NCBI GenBank assembly: GCA_031277685.1
Contig: JAITLV010000039.1
Span: 1 to 64,000 of the forward strand
Source of the DNA: Sphingobacterium sp.
GTDB taxonomy: Bacteria > Bacteroidota > Bacteroidia > Sphingobacteriales > Sphingobacteriaceae
Length of the DNA: 64,000 nt
Direction: 5' to 3'
Of the stretch, positions 35,510 to 45,300 are shown one piece after another. Made by a program: the position numbers and the translations under genes. Position 1 is the stretch's first letter. Every line of letters starts with the position of its first letter. Below the pieces are notes generated by a model. It ran no database searches. It worked only from the letters and a program-made list of their open reading frames with translations, and was not told the DNA's origin.

Positions 35510-35637
35510 CCAAACAATATTCCATAGTTTGCACAAAAAGGATAAAGCACTAAAAAACAGCACATTTAAAAGAAAACATCGAAAATCGAACTCATGAAAT
35601 CTTATCAAAATGATAGGGTCATTTTATCAAAATGAGA
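35510..35637 (-). promoter_or_regulatory. Control module shared with the 18 kb operon (copy 2)
   Basis: On the minus strand, TATCATTTTGATA (35603-35615) is followed after 79 nt by GGAATATTGTTTGG (35510-35523); both elements and their spacing match the module at 18732-18836. A second, near-identical palindrome (35625-35637) lies 22 bp further upstream, two helical turns away. This looks like two activator sites ahead of a promoter, presumably for the Kdp region. The sigma-54-like reading of GG-N10-GG is inference. Confidence 0.55.
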
Positions 35638-35768
35638 ATTGATCTGTAATAGGCACAGCAGAAAAAGGGCCGGAAATCATACCGTTTCCCCCGACAGATG
35701 ATCTTTAATTAACAATGAGAAGGATGGGCTGGGCATTGGTTATTATAAATAGTCCTGACGAAAGGCCT

Positions 35769-36248
35769 TTAGATCTCTTCGCTATCTTCCAGATTATCGA
35801 CAGCAATCGGATGATCTGAAGAAAAGTTCACATGGATACCATAAGGATCACAAATACTGAATAAGCCTTCAGCAAAACGTAATATCCATTGCTCGTCTTC
35901 ATCATAGAGGATAATTTCGGGAAGATCAACCGGAAACTCCGCTATATTCTTATCTAAATATATACTTTCACTAGCTGTTATTTTGAAATCATTGGCCTGT
36001 TCGGTCAACGTTTTTTTCAAAAAAGATAGTCCGATTTCGAGATAATGCTCTATATTACCAATAATAGTTTCAGCCTGTGCTAATATGACAACACTTGGTT
36101 TTTCCGCCTTGGTAAATATATAAAGTGGTATATGCTCCTCGAAAAAACGGTTGTTCACCGCAACCTGGGCAGACCAAATGGATGTCCCTTCAGGCCCATC
36201 GGCACACTCCAATACGCCAAAATCCGTCATTATATTTTTAGCAACCAT
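35769..36248 (-). CDS. Acidic protein of unknown function
   Basis: The 159-residue product is acidic with no signal or membrane segment. It alternates strands and a helix (IGNIEHYLEIGLSFLKKTL) and ends in an acidic tail (DNLEDSEEI). The compact acidic build resembles immunity-type or SMI1-like proteins in general, but no motif supports that. Met7 (MTDFGVLE) is an alternative start. Confidence 0.55.
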   Translation of the reverse strand: MVAKNIMTDFGVLECADGPEGTSIWSAQVAVNNRFFEEHIPLYIFTKAEKPSVVILAQAETIIGNIEHYLEIGLSFLKKTLTEQANDFKITASESIYLDKNIAEFPVDLPEIILYDEDEQWILRFAEGLFSICDPYGIHVNFSSDHPIAVDNLEDSEEI

Positions 36249-36352
36249 ATCATCAATTTAGCGAAAATAATAGGATAAAGTACAATAGAAATATGAATAA
36301 TATGTAAATTGAACAATAAAGATAAATCATGCAATTAGCAGAATAGAAACAG

Positions 36353-37084
36353 ATGCGGGAAAATAAATACGACGATCCAAAATTTTTCGAAGAATATAGT
36401 AAAATGTACCGTTCACAAATAGGTCTATCAGGGGCTGGCGAATGGCATGAATTCCAAAAGCTCTTGCCAGATCTCAGGGATTGTGCTGCCCTCGATTTAG
36501 GCTGTGGATATGGCTGGCATTGTCGATATCTGATTGAAAATGGCGCAAAATCTGTTATAGGTGTAGATCTATCTGAAAAAATGCTCGAAAAGGCTAATCA
36601 AATTAACAAACTGGAAGGAATAGCATACCAACATCAGGCAATTGAAGAGGTCTCTTTTAGTCCAGCCCAATTTGACCTGGTGATAAGTTCCCTGGCATTT
36701 CATTATATCAAAGACTTTGATACACTCTGCCAAAATATTTATACCTGGCTTCAACCCGGGGGGCAATTTTTGTTTTCAATCGAACATCCGGTTTTCACTG
36801 CAGCGGGCAACCAAGATTGGATCTACGGCACGGATAACGAAAAACTGTATTGGCCTGTAGACAACTACTTCTTAATGGGCTGTAGAGAAACCACATTTTT
36901 GGGAGATACGGTACTGAAATATCATCGAACGATTACCGCTTATTTCGGCAGTATAGTACACAGTGGATTTAAAATTACAGCCTGTATCGAACCTGAACCC
37001 AATAGCGAAATGCTGGAAAAGTTTCCGCAAATGCATGATGAGTTAAGACGTCCGATGATGTTGATTATTTCTGCCGAAAAATAG
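36353..37084 (+). CDS. Class I SAM-dependent methyltransferase
   Basis: The 243-residue protein has motif I LDLGCGYGWHCRYL, the acidic loop VIGVDLSEKML (motif II) and DLVISSLAFHYIKD (motif III/IV region). The C-terminal region (DELRRPMMLIISA) matches UbiE/COQ5-like small-molecule methyltransferases. The acceptor is unknown. It is a single gene. Confidence 0.88.
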   Translation: MRENKYDDPKFFEEYSKMYRSQIGLSGAGEWHEFQKLLPDLRDCAALDLGCGYGWHCRYLIENGAKSVIGVDLSEKMLEKANQINKLEGIAYQHQAIEEVSFSPAQFDLVISSLAFHYIKDFDTLCQNIYTWLQPGGQFLFSIEHPVFTAAGNQDWIYGTDNEKLYWPVDNYFLMGCRETTFLGDTVLKYHRTITAYFGSIVHSGFKITACIEPEPNSEMLEKFPQMHDELRRPMMLIISAEK

Positions 37085-37212
37085 ACAGCTACATGCGGTT
37101 GTCATGTAACAAATTTAGATAAGAGCACGATTTATAAGGGAAAGTAAACATTAAAAATTATTTTCGTAAATCAAGATGCGTGAAAACACTTATATACAAC
37201 AAACTGTAAACA

Positions 37213-37944
37213 ATGATAAACTTAAACCTATTCAAAAAAATTATTGTCGCAGCCTGTATTGGCTGTCTATTCTATTCGTGTAAAAACGATAACAGTGCTC
37301 CAAATACATTAACAGAAACAGAACAAAAGGAAGGCTGGCAGCTTCTTTTCGATGGAACTACATTAGATCACTGGCATACATACAATAACGAAAAAAAAGC
37401 TCCAACTGCCTGGGTAATAAAGAATGGCACCATCTACTGTGATCCCAATAACGAGAGTCAGAAATATGACCTTGTATCCAACAGCGACTATAAAAACTAT
37501 GAATTCAAATTTGAATGGAAACTTGAAAAAGAGGGTAATAGTGGTGTTTTCGTCAATGTTCAGGAACGCCCAGACATTAATGCAACTTATCATTCAGGGC
37601 CAGAATACCAGCTCTTGGCAGATTCACATCCCGATTTTGACAAACCATTGAAACGTGCGGGCTGCCTTTACATGTTTTTACCGCAACAGAATTTTGTCAA
37701 TACCAAAGCAAAAGACGAGTGGAACCAATCCAGCGTTATCCAGAAAGATGGCAAAATTACATTTTATCTGAATGGCACAGTCACAGCAGAAATGGATTTC
37801 AATTCGAAAAAATGGCAGGATCTGGTAAAACACAGTACCTTCAAAGACTTTCCGGAATTTGGTAAACATACGAGCGGTAAGCTTGCTCTTCAGGATTGGT
37901 CAAGAGGTGTATCCTTTAGAAACCTAAAAATAAAACAATTGTAG
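37213..37944 (+). CDS. DUF1080 (3-keto-disaccharide hydrolase-like) lipoprotein
   Basis: The 243-residue product has a lipoprotein signal (ACIGCLFYSC, Cys23) and one concanavalin-like DUF1080 domain: GWQLLFDGTTLDHWHTYN, then YEFKFEWKLEKEGNSGVFVN and a C-terminal HTSGKLALQDWSRGVSFRNL. The family includes 3-keto-glycoside hydrolases and is frequent in Bacteroidota. It is a single gene with its own terminator. Confidence 0.9.
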   Translation: MINLNLFKKIIVAACIGCLFYSCKNDNSAPNTLTETEQKEGWQLLFDGTTLDHWHTYNNEKKAPTAWVIKNGTIYCDPNNESQKYDLVSNSDYKNYEFKFEWKLEKEGNSGVFVNVQERPDINATYHSGPEYQLLADSHPDFDKPLKRAGCLYMFLPQQNFVNTKAKDEWNQSSVIQKDGKITFYLNGTVTAEMDFNSKKWQDLVKHSTFKDFPEFGKHTSGKLALQDWSRGVSFRNLKIKQL

Positions 37945-37976
37945 GCAATAGCTATCACGTTTTAAAAGTTTAAAAG

Positions 37977-38009
37977 TCCTCGGTTCTACGCGAACTGGGG
38001 ATTTTTTTT
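37977..38009 (+). terminator. Terminator of DUF1080 gene
   Basis: TCCTCGGTTC (37977-37986) pairs with GAACTGGGGA (37992-38001), with G-U pairs, then an eight-T run. This fits an intrinsic terminator. Confidence 0.8.
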
Positions 38010-38036
38010 GATACTAAACACAAAAATGCTGCTCAT

Positions 38037-38171
38037 ATGTTGAAAATAAAGGAATTATTCAGATTTTTCGTTAAGCCAGTCATTCTTTTAATATGCGCGT
38101 GTGTATTCAAGAATGATTACTATTTTCTTCTATTGGCATGTATTCACTTAATTATATTCAGCAACACTTGA
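38037..38171 (+). CDS. Possible 44-residue hydrophobic peptide
   Basis: In the 361-bp gap between the DUF1080 gene and the next gene, an ATG frame encodes MLKIKELFRFFVKPVILLIC with two hydrophobic segments and a stop at 38171. There is no clear ribosome site and no known relative, so it may be chance. Apart from this and the terminator the gap is AT-rich and empty. Confidence 0.25.
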   Translation: MLKIKELFRFFVKPVILLICACVFKNDYYFLLLACIHLIIFSNT

Positions 38172-38305
38172 TTATCATAGAATTAAAATCTAAAAATAAT
38201 ACAACAACAGAAATAAAATATTTTAAAAAAATAATTGTATCGAATTAAATTTTGAACACGTTTATTATATCAAGTCATCAAAATGGAGGCTTTAGCAGAT
38301 ATTTA

Positions 38306-38866
38306 ATGAAAAAGACGATCATGATCGGCCTTATTGTACTTTCGCAATTAAAAGGCTACGGACAGGAAGATCCACAGAGAAAATCCGAATTTAGAATTGG
38401 CTATGGACTTGTCCCAGTTCAAGAAATAGGTACATTGTTAGGTGATTGGATTGCGATGGGAATAGTTGGAAGACGAGTAGAAAGCACAGAAGGTACAGGT
38501 GCATTTTCTGCAGGTTATTCCCTTAGTCTGACACCACGGTTCTCTGTTGGCGTTGATGGTTTTTATGGTAAAAACACGGTCAGTTATAAAGATGATCTTG
38601 GAGACTCCAAATGGAGTACCTATGGAGGATTACTAAATGCCAAATATCTGTATCTAGCTAAAGGGAAATTGAATTTATATGGCAAGGGTGGTATAGGATA
38701 TGCCCAATATCACAACCGTCAAAAAGAAAACTCCGAAAACTTTGGTGCGCTCTCCTATCACCTCACACCAATCGGCCTCCGCTATGGCAACAAAATTGGT
38801 GTATATGGTGAGTTTGGATTTGGGTATCTAGGTATTGCCAATCTTGGTATATCATTCAAATTATAA
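38306..38866 (+). CDS. Small exported beta-barrel protein
   Basis: The 186-residue product has a signal peptide (MKKTIMIGLIVLSQLKGYG, cut before QE) and a series of glycine/aromatic strands ending with LGISFKL, typical of eight-stranded outer-membrane barrels of the OmpX/OmpW kind. ATG 38306 is chosen for the signal. A lipoprotein gene follows 62 nt later. Confidence 0.75.
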   Translation: MKKTIMIGLIVLSQLKGYGQEDPQRKSEFRIGYGLVPVQEIGTLLGDWIAMGIVGRRVESTEGTGAFSAGYSLSLTPRFSVGVDGFYGKNTVSYKDDLGDSKWSTYGGLLNAKYLYLAKGKLNLYGKGGIGYAQYHNRQKENSENFGALSYHLTPIGLRYGNKIGVYGEFGFGYLGIANLGISFKL

Positions 38867-38928
38867 TATTTCATCCCCAGACATAAAATGTATAAGGGGC
38901 TTTTTTAAACTTTTAAATACAAATTGCG

Positions 38929-39387
38929 ATGATCAGATCTATGATAACATTTTTGTCTGTTGTACTTATAAGCAGCAGTTGTTCAACAATCCAACATAAA
39001 GAAAAAATGGATTCAACCAATAACAGTGTATCAGTAAAACTTCAAAACTCAGGTGCAATTTCGATCAAAAACCCTACTGGTAAAATTAAATTATATGCCA
39101 TCGCCGCAAACATCGCTGATGTCCCAGCAACACTGATCGCTGAAAAAAGCTTTACGCAGAATGAACTACCATTTGAGATCAAACTGGATCTTCCAAAAAA
39201 TCATTACAAATTAATAAAACCGGCCGTTAACCAAACGGATCCTATAAAATATTATATCGCATTAGACTGGGATTCAAATGGTGACGGTACCGTTGGTAAA
39301 GGGGATGTAGCCATTGACTTTAACAAAAAATTTCCAACTGTATTCCCTGGAAATAGCAACGAAGTATTTGTATTACAAGCAGATTAG
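38929..39387 (+). CDS. Lipoprotein with EF-hand-like loop
   Basis: The 152-residue product has a lipobox LISSSC (Cys18) and a beta-rich body. ALDWDSNGDGTVGKGDVAID contains a D-x-N-x-D-G loop of the EF-hand or dockerin kind that could bind calcium. I recognise no family. It likely shares a transcript with the barrel gene before it. Confidence 0.7.
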   Translation: MIRSMITFLSVVLISSSCSTIQHKEKMDSTNNSVSVKLQNSGAISIKNPTGKIKLYAIAANIADVPATLIAEKSFTQNELPFEIKLDLPKNHYKLIKPAVNQTDPIKYYIALDWDSNGDGTVGKGDVAIDFNKKFPTVFPGNSNEVFVLQAD

Positions 39388-39472
39388 TATTGTCCACCAC
39401 TTCCCGAAGATATTGTTGAAAGATGGCTTCGGGAAGCCCAGTACAGGCTGTAAACATTGCCTATTAAAACAT

Positions 39473-39943
39473 TTACCGCAAATCAATCCGGGCGTCTACC
39501 CAAAAGTATTCCCTATTTTTACGGAATAGATCATCAGGTATTTGATGATTATAGATCAACTCCTCCAAAGAATTGAAATTGTAGCGCAACAGATCGTCAT
39601 TTTTAAACTGAATAGGACGTAAAATTGCATCTTCATCATCAATAAAAATATCCGATTCGAAAAGATTGATCTGATTTGACCTGACCCAAGCAATAGCGGC
39701 ATCTTTATCCATTTTTATCAGGGCTTTCGCAGCTTCCTGATATTGTTTCATTTCCCAGGGAAGGTCTTCAGGATAATGGGAGGCAACATAATCCTGATAT
39801 ATTTTTATATCTCCTATGCGAAGGCATTCATTGCGAAGCAATAGTCTTGTTGTATCGCGCGCAAAGCTAATATAGTCCGGATGCATAAACAATCCGTACC
39901 GTTTACTATACAATGCTATTTTATCTTCCAATTCTTGCCTCAT
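39473..39943 (-). CDS. Protein of unknown function
   Basis: This 156-residue soluble protein is mostly helical in the first 90 residues (RQELEDKIALYSKRYGLFMH) and contains an acidic patch FESDIFIDDEDAI. There is no signal peptide and no known motif. It is a single gene, convergent with the lipoprotein gene at 38929. Confidence 0.55.
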   Translation of the reverse strand: MRQELEDKIALYSKRYGLFMHPDYISFARDTTRLLLRNECLRIGDIKIYQDYVASHYPEDLPWEMKQYQEAAKALIKMDKDAAIAWVRSNQINLFESDIFIDDEDAILRPIQFKNDDLLRYNFNSLEELIYNHQIPDDLFRKNREYFWVDARIDLR

Positions 39944-40096
39944 AATTTATCTACGCAACAAAAATCATCCCAACATACTCTCCTATAGTATGTTTTGAAT
40001 TATATTTTCACATTTCTCCATAAAAAGATCAAAATTTAACCAAAATCAGGCAAATATATTAGCTAAAAGGAAGCTCGATTTTTCTGACAAATAGCA

Positions 40097-40147
40097 CGGA
40101 TTTTGATAACATTACATTTAGAATTAGGGCAATCCTATCAAAATCCG
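40097..40147. repeat. 12-bp inverted repeat after the SMR gene
   Basis: CGGATTTTGATA (40097-40108) and TATCAAAATCCG (40136-40147) are perfect inverted copies around 27 nt. It lies just past the stop of the SMR gene (minus strand) and may be part of its terminator, though no T-run follows. Confidence 0.5.
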
Positions 40148-40157
40148 CTAACAGTAA

Positions 40158-40481
40158 TTAAAATATTTTTAAACCGACGATACCCGCAACAATTAATGTT
40201 GCTGACAAAAGCCTAAATACGTTTGCTGAATCGCCAAAGAAGAATATACCGACCAACAATGTGCCAACGGCGCCCAAACCTGTCCATACCGCATAGGCTG
40301 TACCGATTGGAATTGACTTTTGTGCATAAAACAATAGTCCTCCACTAATCAGCATAGAGACAACAGCCAATATTATCCAGCCAAATTTATTGCCGTCCGG
40401 CTGTTGCGCCATCTTTAGCCCCAGTGGCCACCCGATTTCAAAAACACCAGCAACAATTAATGCAATCCAATTCATTTTCAA
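40158..40481 (-). CDS. SMR-family exporter, SugE/Gdx-like
   Basis: The 107-residue protein has four membrane helices with the SMR glutamate Glu15 (VAGVFEIGWPLGLK), GTAYAVWTGLGAVGTLLVGI and a closing ATLIVAGIVGLKIF. The WTGLGAVGT pattern is that of SugE-type members, several of which export guanidinium. The 71 nt upstream leave no room for a guanidine riboswitch. It follows a Crp-type regulator gene in the same direction. Confidence 0.9.
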   Translation of the reverse strand: MKMNWIALIVAGVFEIGWPLGLKMAQQPDGNKFGWIILAVVSMLISGGLLFYAQKSIPIGTAYAVWTGLGAVGTLLVGIFFFGDSANVFRLLSATLIVAGIVGLKIF

Positions 40482-40552
40482 TTATTTACAAATCCACCAC
40501 AAAGATAATCGCATCCTGGACTACATTTTTTGATCTATATCAAAATCGTTGA

Positions 40553-41110
40553 TTAGCGCCTTATCCGACTCAATGTCTCCTGTGTAATCCCCAAATAGGA
40601 GGCTATATGCCCAAGATTCACCCGATTGAGCAAATTCGGCTGCAGCTTGATCAGTGACTGGTAACGTTCTACTGCGGATTCGGTATGCAAAGAGATAATA
40701 CGTTCTTCCAAAATAATGCACACTTCCTCCGCAATTTTTCTTCCAATGAGATTCAATCCAGGATATTTTCGATACAACTCATTCAGATCATGTACAGAAA
40801 TTGCATAAACCTCCGAGTCCTCGAGAAACTGAATATTCTCAAAAGAGGGTTTCTCCGTGTATACAGGTAATATGGATCCAAAGATTTGATTTTCTTCACC
40901 AAACCAACTATTCAGTTCTCTCCCATTTTTGAAGAAATAAGCTCTAATAAGTCCTTTACTAAGGACAAAATAACTCGAAATATACTGTCCTTCTCTTAAA
41001 AAATGTTCTCCCTTCCGTTTGGAAAAATAATTGATCTTTTGCTCGATTTCCTTTTCGACGGCTTCATCGAGATGTCCGTATCTTTTGAGTTGCTGGATTA
41101 ATGGATTCAT
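40553..41110 (-). CDS. Crp/Fnr-type transcription regulator
   Basis: The 185-residue product has a cNMP-binding-like domain (EHFLREGQYISSYFVLSKGL, residues about 35-54) and the HTH IASYLGITQETLSRIRR at its very end. It lacks the one or two extra lysines that usually finish this family. It is 71 nt upstream of the SMR gene and probably regulates it. Confidence 0.88.
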   Translation of the reverse strand: MNPLIQQLKRYGHLDEAVEKEIEQKINYFSKRKGEHFLREGQYISSYFVLSKGLIRAYFFKNGRELNSWFGEENQIFGSILPVYTEKPSFENIQFLEDSEVYAISVHDLNELYRKYPGLNLIGRKIAEEVCIILEERIISLHTESAVERYQSLIKLQPNLLNRVNLGHIASYLGITQETLSRIRR

Positions 41111-41154
41111 GGCTTATTTTAAACTGAAAATTAATTTAAAAAATACTTACAACG

Positions 41155-41673
41155 CTACGGCTGATACTTTAAAAGCTCCTCATAAGGATTTCCATGGAGC
41201 TGCAGGAGCTGGCAAAATGCAGGTTCAGTTTTTACTCCAGCTTTTTTCAGTGTGCGTATTTCATTGGCAAAATCTTCGTCCATGATTTGCATAATTTCAT
41301 ATTCCTTGATCATATGCAGATATCCATTTTGCTGTTCTGTTTCCTTATCCGTAGCATAAAGTTCAAAAAGTTGTCCTTCAATGGAAAACCCACATACGAT
41401 TACATTACTTCCCATTCTTTCTAATTGAAAATCATCAAATTGTGAAAAATCACGATACAGTTCCACTTCAATTTGATTAAAATCCAAAGTATACAGCACG
41501 ATATCCACATCACTACCTTCAATATTTATGTTTATCGGGATGGTGCCTACAACAATAGGCTGATATGCCTGGAGCTGCTGGAGAATATTATAGTTGTTAA
41601 TTAACCGATAGGTATTTTTCTGCACCTCATTTCCTGTGTTCAAGTATGCAATGTTTTTAAAATCTATCTCCAT
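41155..41673 (-). CDS. DUF4269 nucleotidyltransferase-like protein
   Basis: The 172-residue protein has VVGTIPININIEGSDVDIVL (from about residue 41), a G(T/S)-x9-D-x-D pattern of the nucleotidyltransferase fold as used in DUF4269. Its substrate is not known. It lies 44 nt upstream of the Crp-type gene in the same direction and may share its transcript. Confidence 0.8.
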   Translation of the reverse strand: MEIDFKNIAYLNTGNEVQKNTYRLINNYNILQQLQAYQPIVVGTIPININIEGSDVDIVLYTLDFNQIEVELYRDFSQFDDFQLERMGSNVIVCGFSIEGQLFELYATDKETEQQNGYLHMIKEYEIMQIMDEDFANEIRTLKKAGVKTEPAFCQLLQLHGNPYEELLKYQP

Positions 41674-41841
41674 GCGTAAAATGCTACTGTGGACAACACG
41701 TCCGAGTTAATCTCGTTTTCGGGTAAATACAGCTGAATATACAAAACTCGCAAAAAACAGTAAAGGATGTAATAAAAAAGCTGGGGCAAATGTATCTTTG
41801 TTAAAGCAATATAAAAAGAAACAATATAAAAGTTGGGAGAT

Positions 41842-42204
41842 ATGCAAGAGCTTAACCAATTTTATCTGACACAAGATGAACCCAATAGAAGCTGTTTATT
41901 GGCATTAAAACATATTATTTTTCAACAGGGTGCAGAAATCAGGGAGACTGTAAAGTACGGAATGCCTTGTTTTTGTTATAAAACCAAAGCATTTTGCTAT
42001 CTATGGACGGACAAAAAAACAAAATATCCTTATCTGTTAATGGTAGAGGGTAAACACTTAGATCATCCTGAACTCGAAACCGGAACACGTTCGCGCATGA
42101 AAACATTTACGGTTAATCCGATGGAAGATCTACCATTGGAAACGATCCAAACCATTTTAAATACTGCGCTCGACCTATATCGCAATGGGAAGATTAGCTG
42201 CTAG
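41842..42204 (+). CDS. DUF1801 (YdhG-like) protein
   Basis: The 120-residue product fits DUF1801: IREVKYG-like EIRETVKYGMPCFCYKTKAF, then the C-terminal DLPLETIQTILNTALDLY. These small proteins occur widely without a fixed role. ATG 41842 has GGGAGA at good spacing and is preferred over a TTG three codons earlier. Confidence 0.78.
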   Translation: MQELNQFYLTQDEPNRSCLLALKHIIFQQGAEIRETVKYGMPCFCYKTKAFCYLWTDKKTKYPYLLMVEGKHLDHPELETGTRSRMKTFTVNPMEDLPLETIQTILNTALDLYRNGKISC

Positions 42205-42312
42205 TGCTTGCAGAACATTTAAATAATACTAACTTAACCTAAGATCAATACTACACAACTACCTTTACCGCGGTTTAAAAATCACCTAGTCATTTAAACA
42301 GCTACTAAACAA

Positions 42313-45300
42313 ATGAAAAAACATTTGATTACCAGCATTTTGCTAAGCACAATTGGTACATCACTTACCTATGCGCAAAATGAAACGACCTCTGCCTTAA
42401 ACGGAACTGTCAGAGCAGGAAACACAGCAATCAACGGCGCAACAATCGAAGCCATCCATTTGCCATCTGGTACAAAGTATACGACCTCATCACGTAGTGA
42501 TGGGCGATACAATCTGCCGAATATGCGAATTGGGGGGCCTTATCAAATCACTGTAACTTATCTAGGCCATACGCCGAATGTCAAACAAGTGGAAAAACTA
42601 GCATTGGGACAAAGCGCTACACTCGATATTCAAATGACGGCTAATGACCGGCTATTGGATGAGGTGGTTGTCGTCGGTACACGACAGGGAAAGGTCTTCA
42701 ATTCTGGACGAACAGGTGCCGCACAAAATATCTCACGGACAGCAATCCAAAATCTCCCAACGCTCAACCGCAGTTTTACAGATTTTGTCAAGCTTACCCC
42801 ACAGTTTTCAATGCAATATGGTAATCCCTCATTTGCGGGAAGAAGCAACCTTGCGAATAACTTCACTATCGACGGTGCCTTGTTTAACAATGCCTTTGGG
42901 CTACAAGGAACGATTGGAAGCCAAACAAACTCCCAACCGATCAATATGGACGCTTTCGAAGAGATATCTGTCAACATTGCACCCTATGATGTGAGACAAA
43001 ACGGGTTCACTGGTGCAGCAATCAATGCTGTCACCCGAAGTGGTACAAATGAAATACAAGGTTCACTAAACTACTATTTCCGGAATCAGGATCTGGTCAG
43101 CAAATATAATTCGGCAGGTCTGAAAGCCCCTGTTAACAACTTTAATCTCAAAGGATATGGCTTCACGGTAGGTGGTCCGATTATCAAGAACAAACTGTTC
43201 TTTTTTGCCAGTGGAGAGCTCGAACGAAGAGTAGACCCAGGGACAAACTTTATCGCATCCCGCGGTGGCAATACCGGTCCGAATGTATCGACTGTCTCAG
43301 CAGAAAAACTGGATGATCTATCAAAATACCTTAAATCCATCGGATACGATCCGGGCCTGTATCAGGATTACCCATTAGATACACGCAGTGACAAGTTTTC
43401 GATTAAACTCGATTATAATATAGACGCCAAAAACACACTAAGCGCCAAATACTTTTACTTTCGTTCCTATCGGGATATTCTACCTTCAAATAGCGGCGCA
43501 CCAAAAACAAATAGGCAACCCTCAAATATAAGTTTGCCATTCAGTTCTGCCGGCTATGGTATCAACAACAATATGGACAATGTGAATCTGGAATTGCGTA
43601 CACGTATTAATAGCAAATATTCCAACTCCTTGACCGTAGGATACAATGTGATGGACGATTATAGAGAATCTAAAGGTGGACAGCCATTCCCTCTGGTTGA
43701 CATTATGAATCCTGACGGAAGTAGTATGACCGCTTTTGGCTACGAACCTTTCACCGCATTTAACAGTCTAAAAACAAAAGTTTTTCAGGCAACTAACAAC
43801 TTCAATATTTATGCGGGTAAACATGAAATTACCTTAGGGGCCAATTTTGAAAGATACAAAACAATAAACGGCTTTGCACCAAATTATTATGGTGCCTATA
43901 CCTTTGCCAGCCTTGATGATTTTTACAACTCTGCTCAAAAGGGCATCTCAAATGCGACCAAATATCAAGTACAATATTCGGTATTGGCTGATGGTTCTTT
44001 CCCATATGCTGAAATTTCAGCCAATATGTTTGGATTGTATGCACAAGATGCTTTCGCAGTAAACAATAATCTTAAATTGACCGCCGGATTAAGGGCTGAT
44101 TTCACGCATATATCATCTCCGAGTGACTTGAAAAATGAGAATGTAAACAGATTAACCTTTGATCAAGGCGAAAAAATTGATGTTTCGAAATACCCGAAGG
44201 GTACAATTCTTTGGTCGCCACGAATCGGTTTTAACTGGAACGTTAATGGAACTAATCAGACACAGGTGCGTGGAGGATCTGGAATCTTTACAGGTCGGCC
44301 ACCATTGGTATGGATCTCTAATCAGGCAGGCAACAATGGTGTGATGTTTGGATCTGAGACCATAGATAATCCGAAAAATCGTCCTTTCACGCCCGATGTA
44401 GATGCCTACCGTAACATAGATCATCAGACAGCTGCCAACAATACAAAATATAACCTTGCGGTAACGGCAAATAATTTCAAGTTCATGCAACTTTGGCGTA
44501 CCAACCTTGCGGTAGACCAAAAATTGCCCGGTGGAGTAATAGGTACCTTTGAAGCAATGTATTCAAAAGATATCAATGCTGTTTATTTCCGGAATGTCAA
44601 TTTAAATACAACAGATGGTACAGCTTTAACCGGCGCTGATAATCGCTTGCGTTATACTACACCGAGGATATATGGTGCCGCAAATCCTACTCCTGAAAAT
44701 CCGAATATTTCGGATGCAATCGTCATGTCCAATACGTCAAAAGGATATAGCTACACCCTGACAGGAACATTATCCAAAGAATTTAAGGGAGGATTTTTTG
44801 CAAACATCGGCTACACCTATACAGATTCACGCTCTGTTAACGATGGCGGTTCCATTGCACAGTCCATGTGGCGGGATCGCTTCGTATCCGGAAACCCAAA
44901 TACTGCAGATCTTTCCTATTCAACTTATCTGGTAAAAAATAGATTTATTGCCAATTTTTCTTACCGCAAGGAGTATTTAAATCATTTAGGCACAACATTT
45001 TCTTTATTCTATCAATTACAGGATGGTCCACGCTATTCCTATACCTATGGCGGTGATCTAAACAATGATGGTTTATCGGGTAACGATTTGATTTATATCC
45101 CGAATAGTAAAGACGAAATTGTTCTTGTCGGTGATAGTGAGAAAGACCTCCGTACACAGGATCAACTTTGGTCTCAATTGAACGGTTACATCAATCAGGA
45201 CAACTACCTGAATGCACACCGTGGCCAATATGCTAAGCGTAATGCATTGGTAGGCAAAATGATCGGCACCCTAGACATCCGTGTGGCACAAGATGTATTC

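Noticed and set aside
40482..40552. Guanidine riboswitch before the SugE-like gene
   Set aside because: Only 71 nt separate it from the Crp-type gene, and none of the conserved ACGR-type segments were seen.
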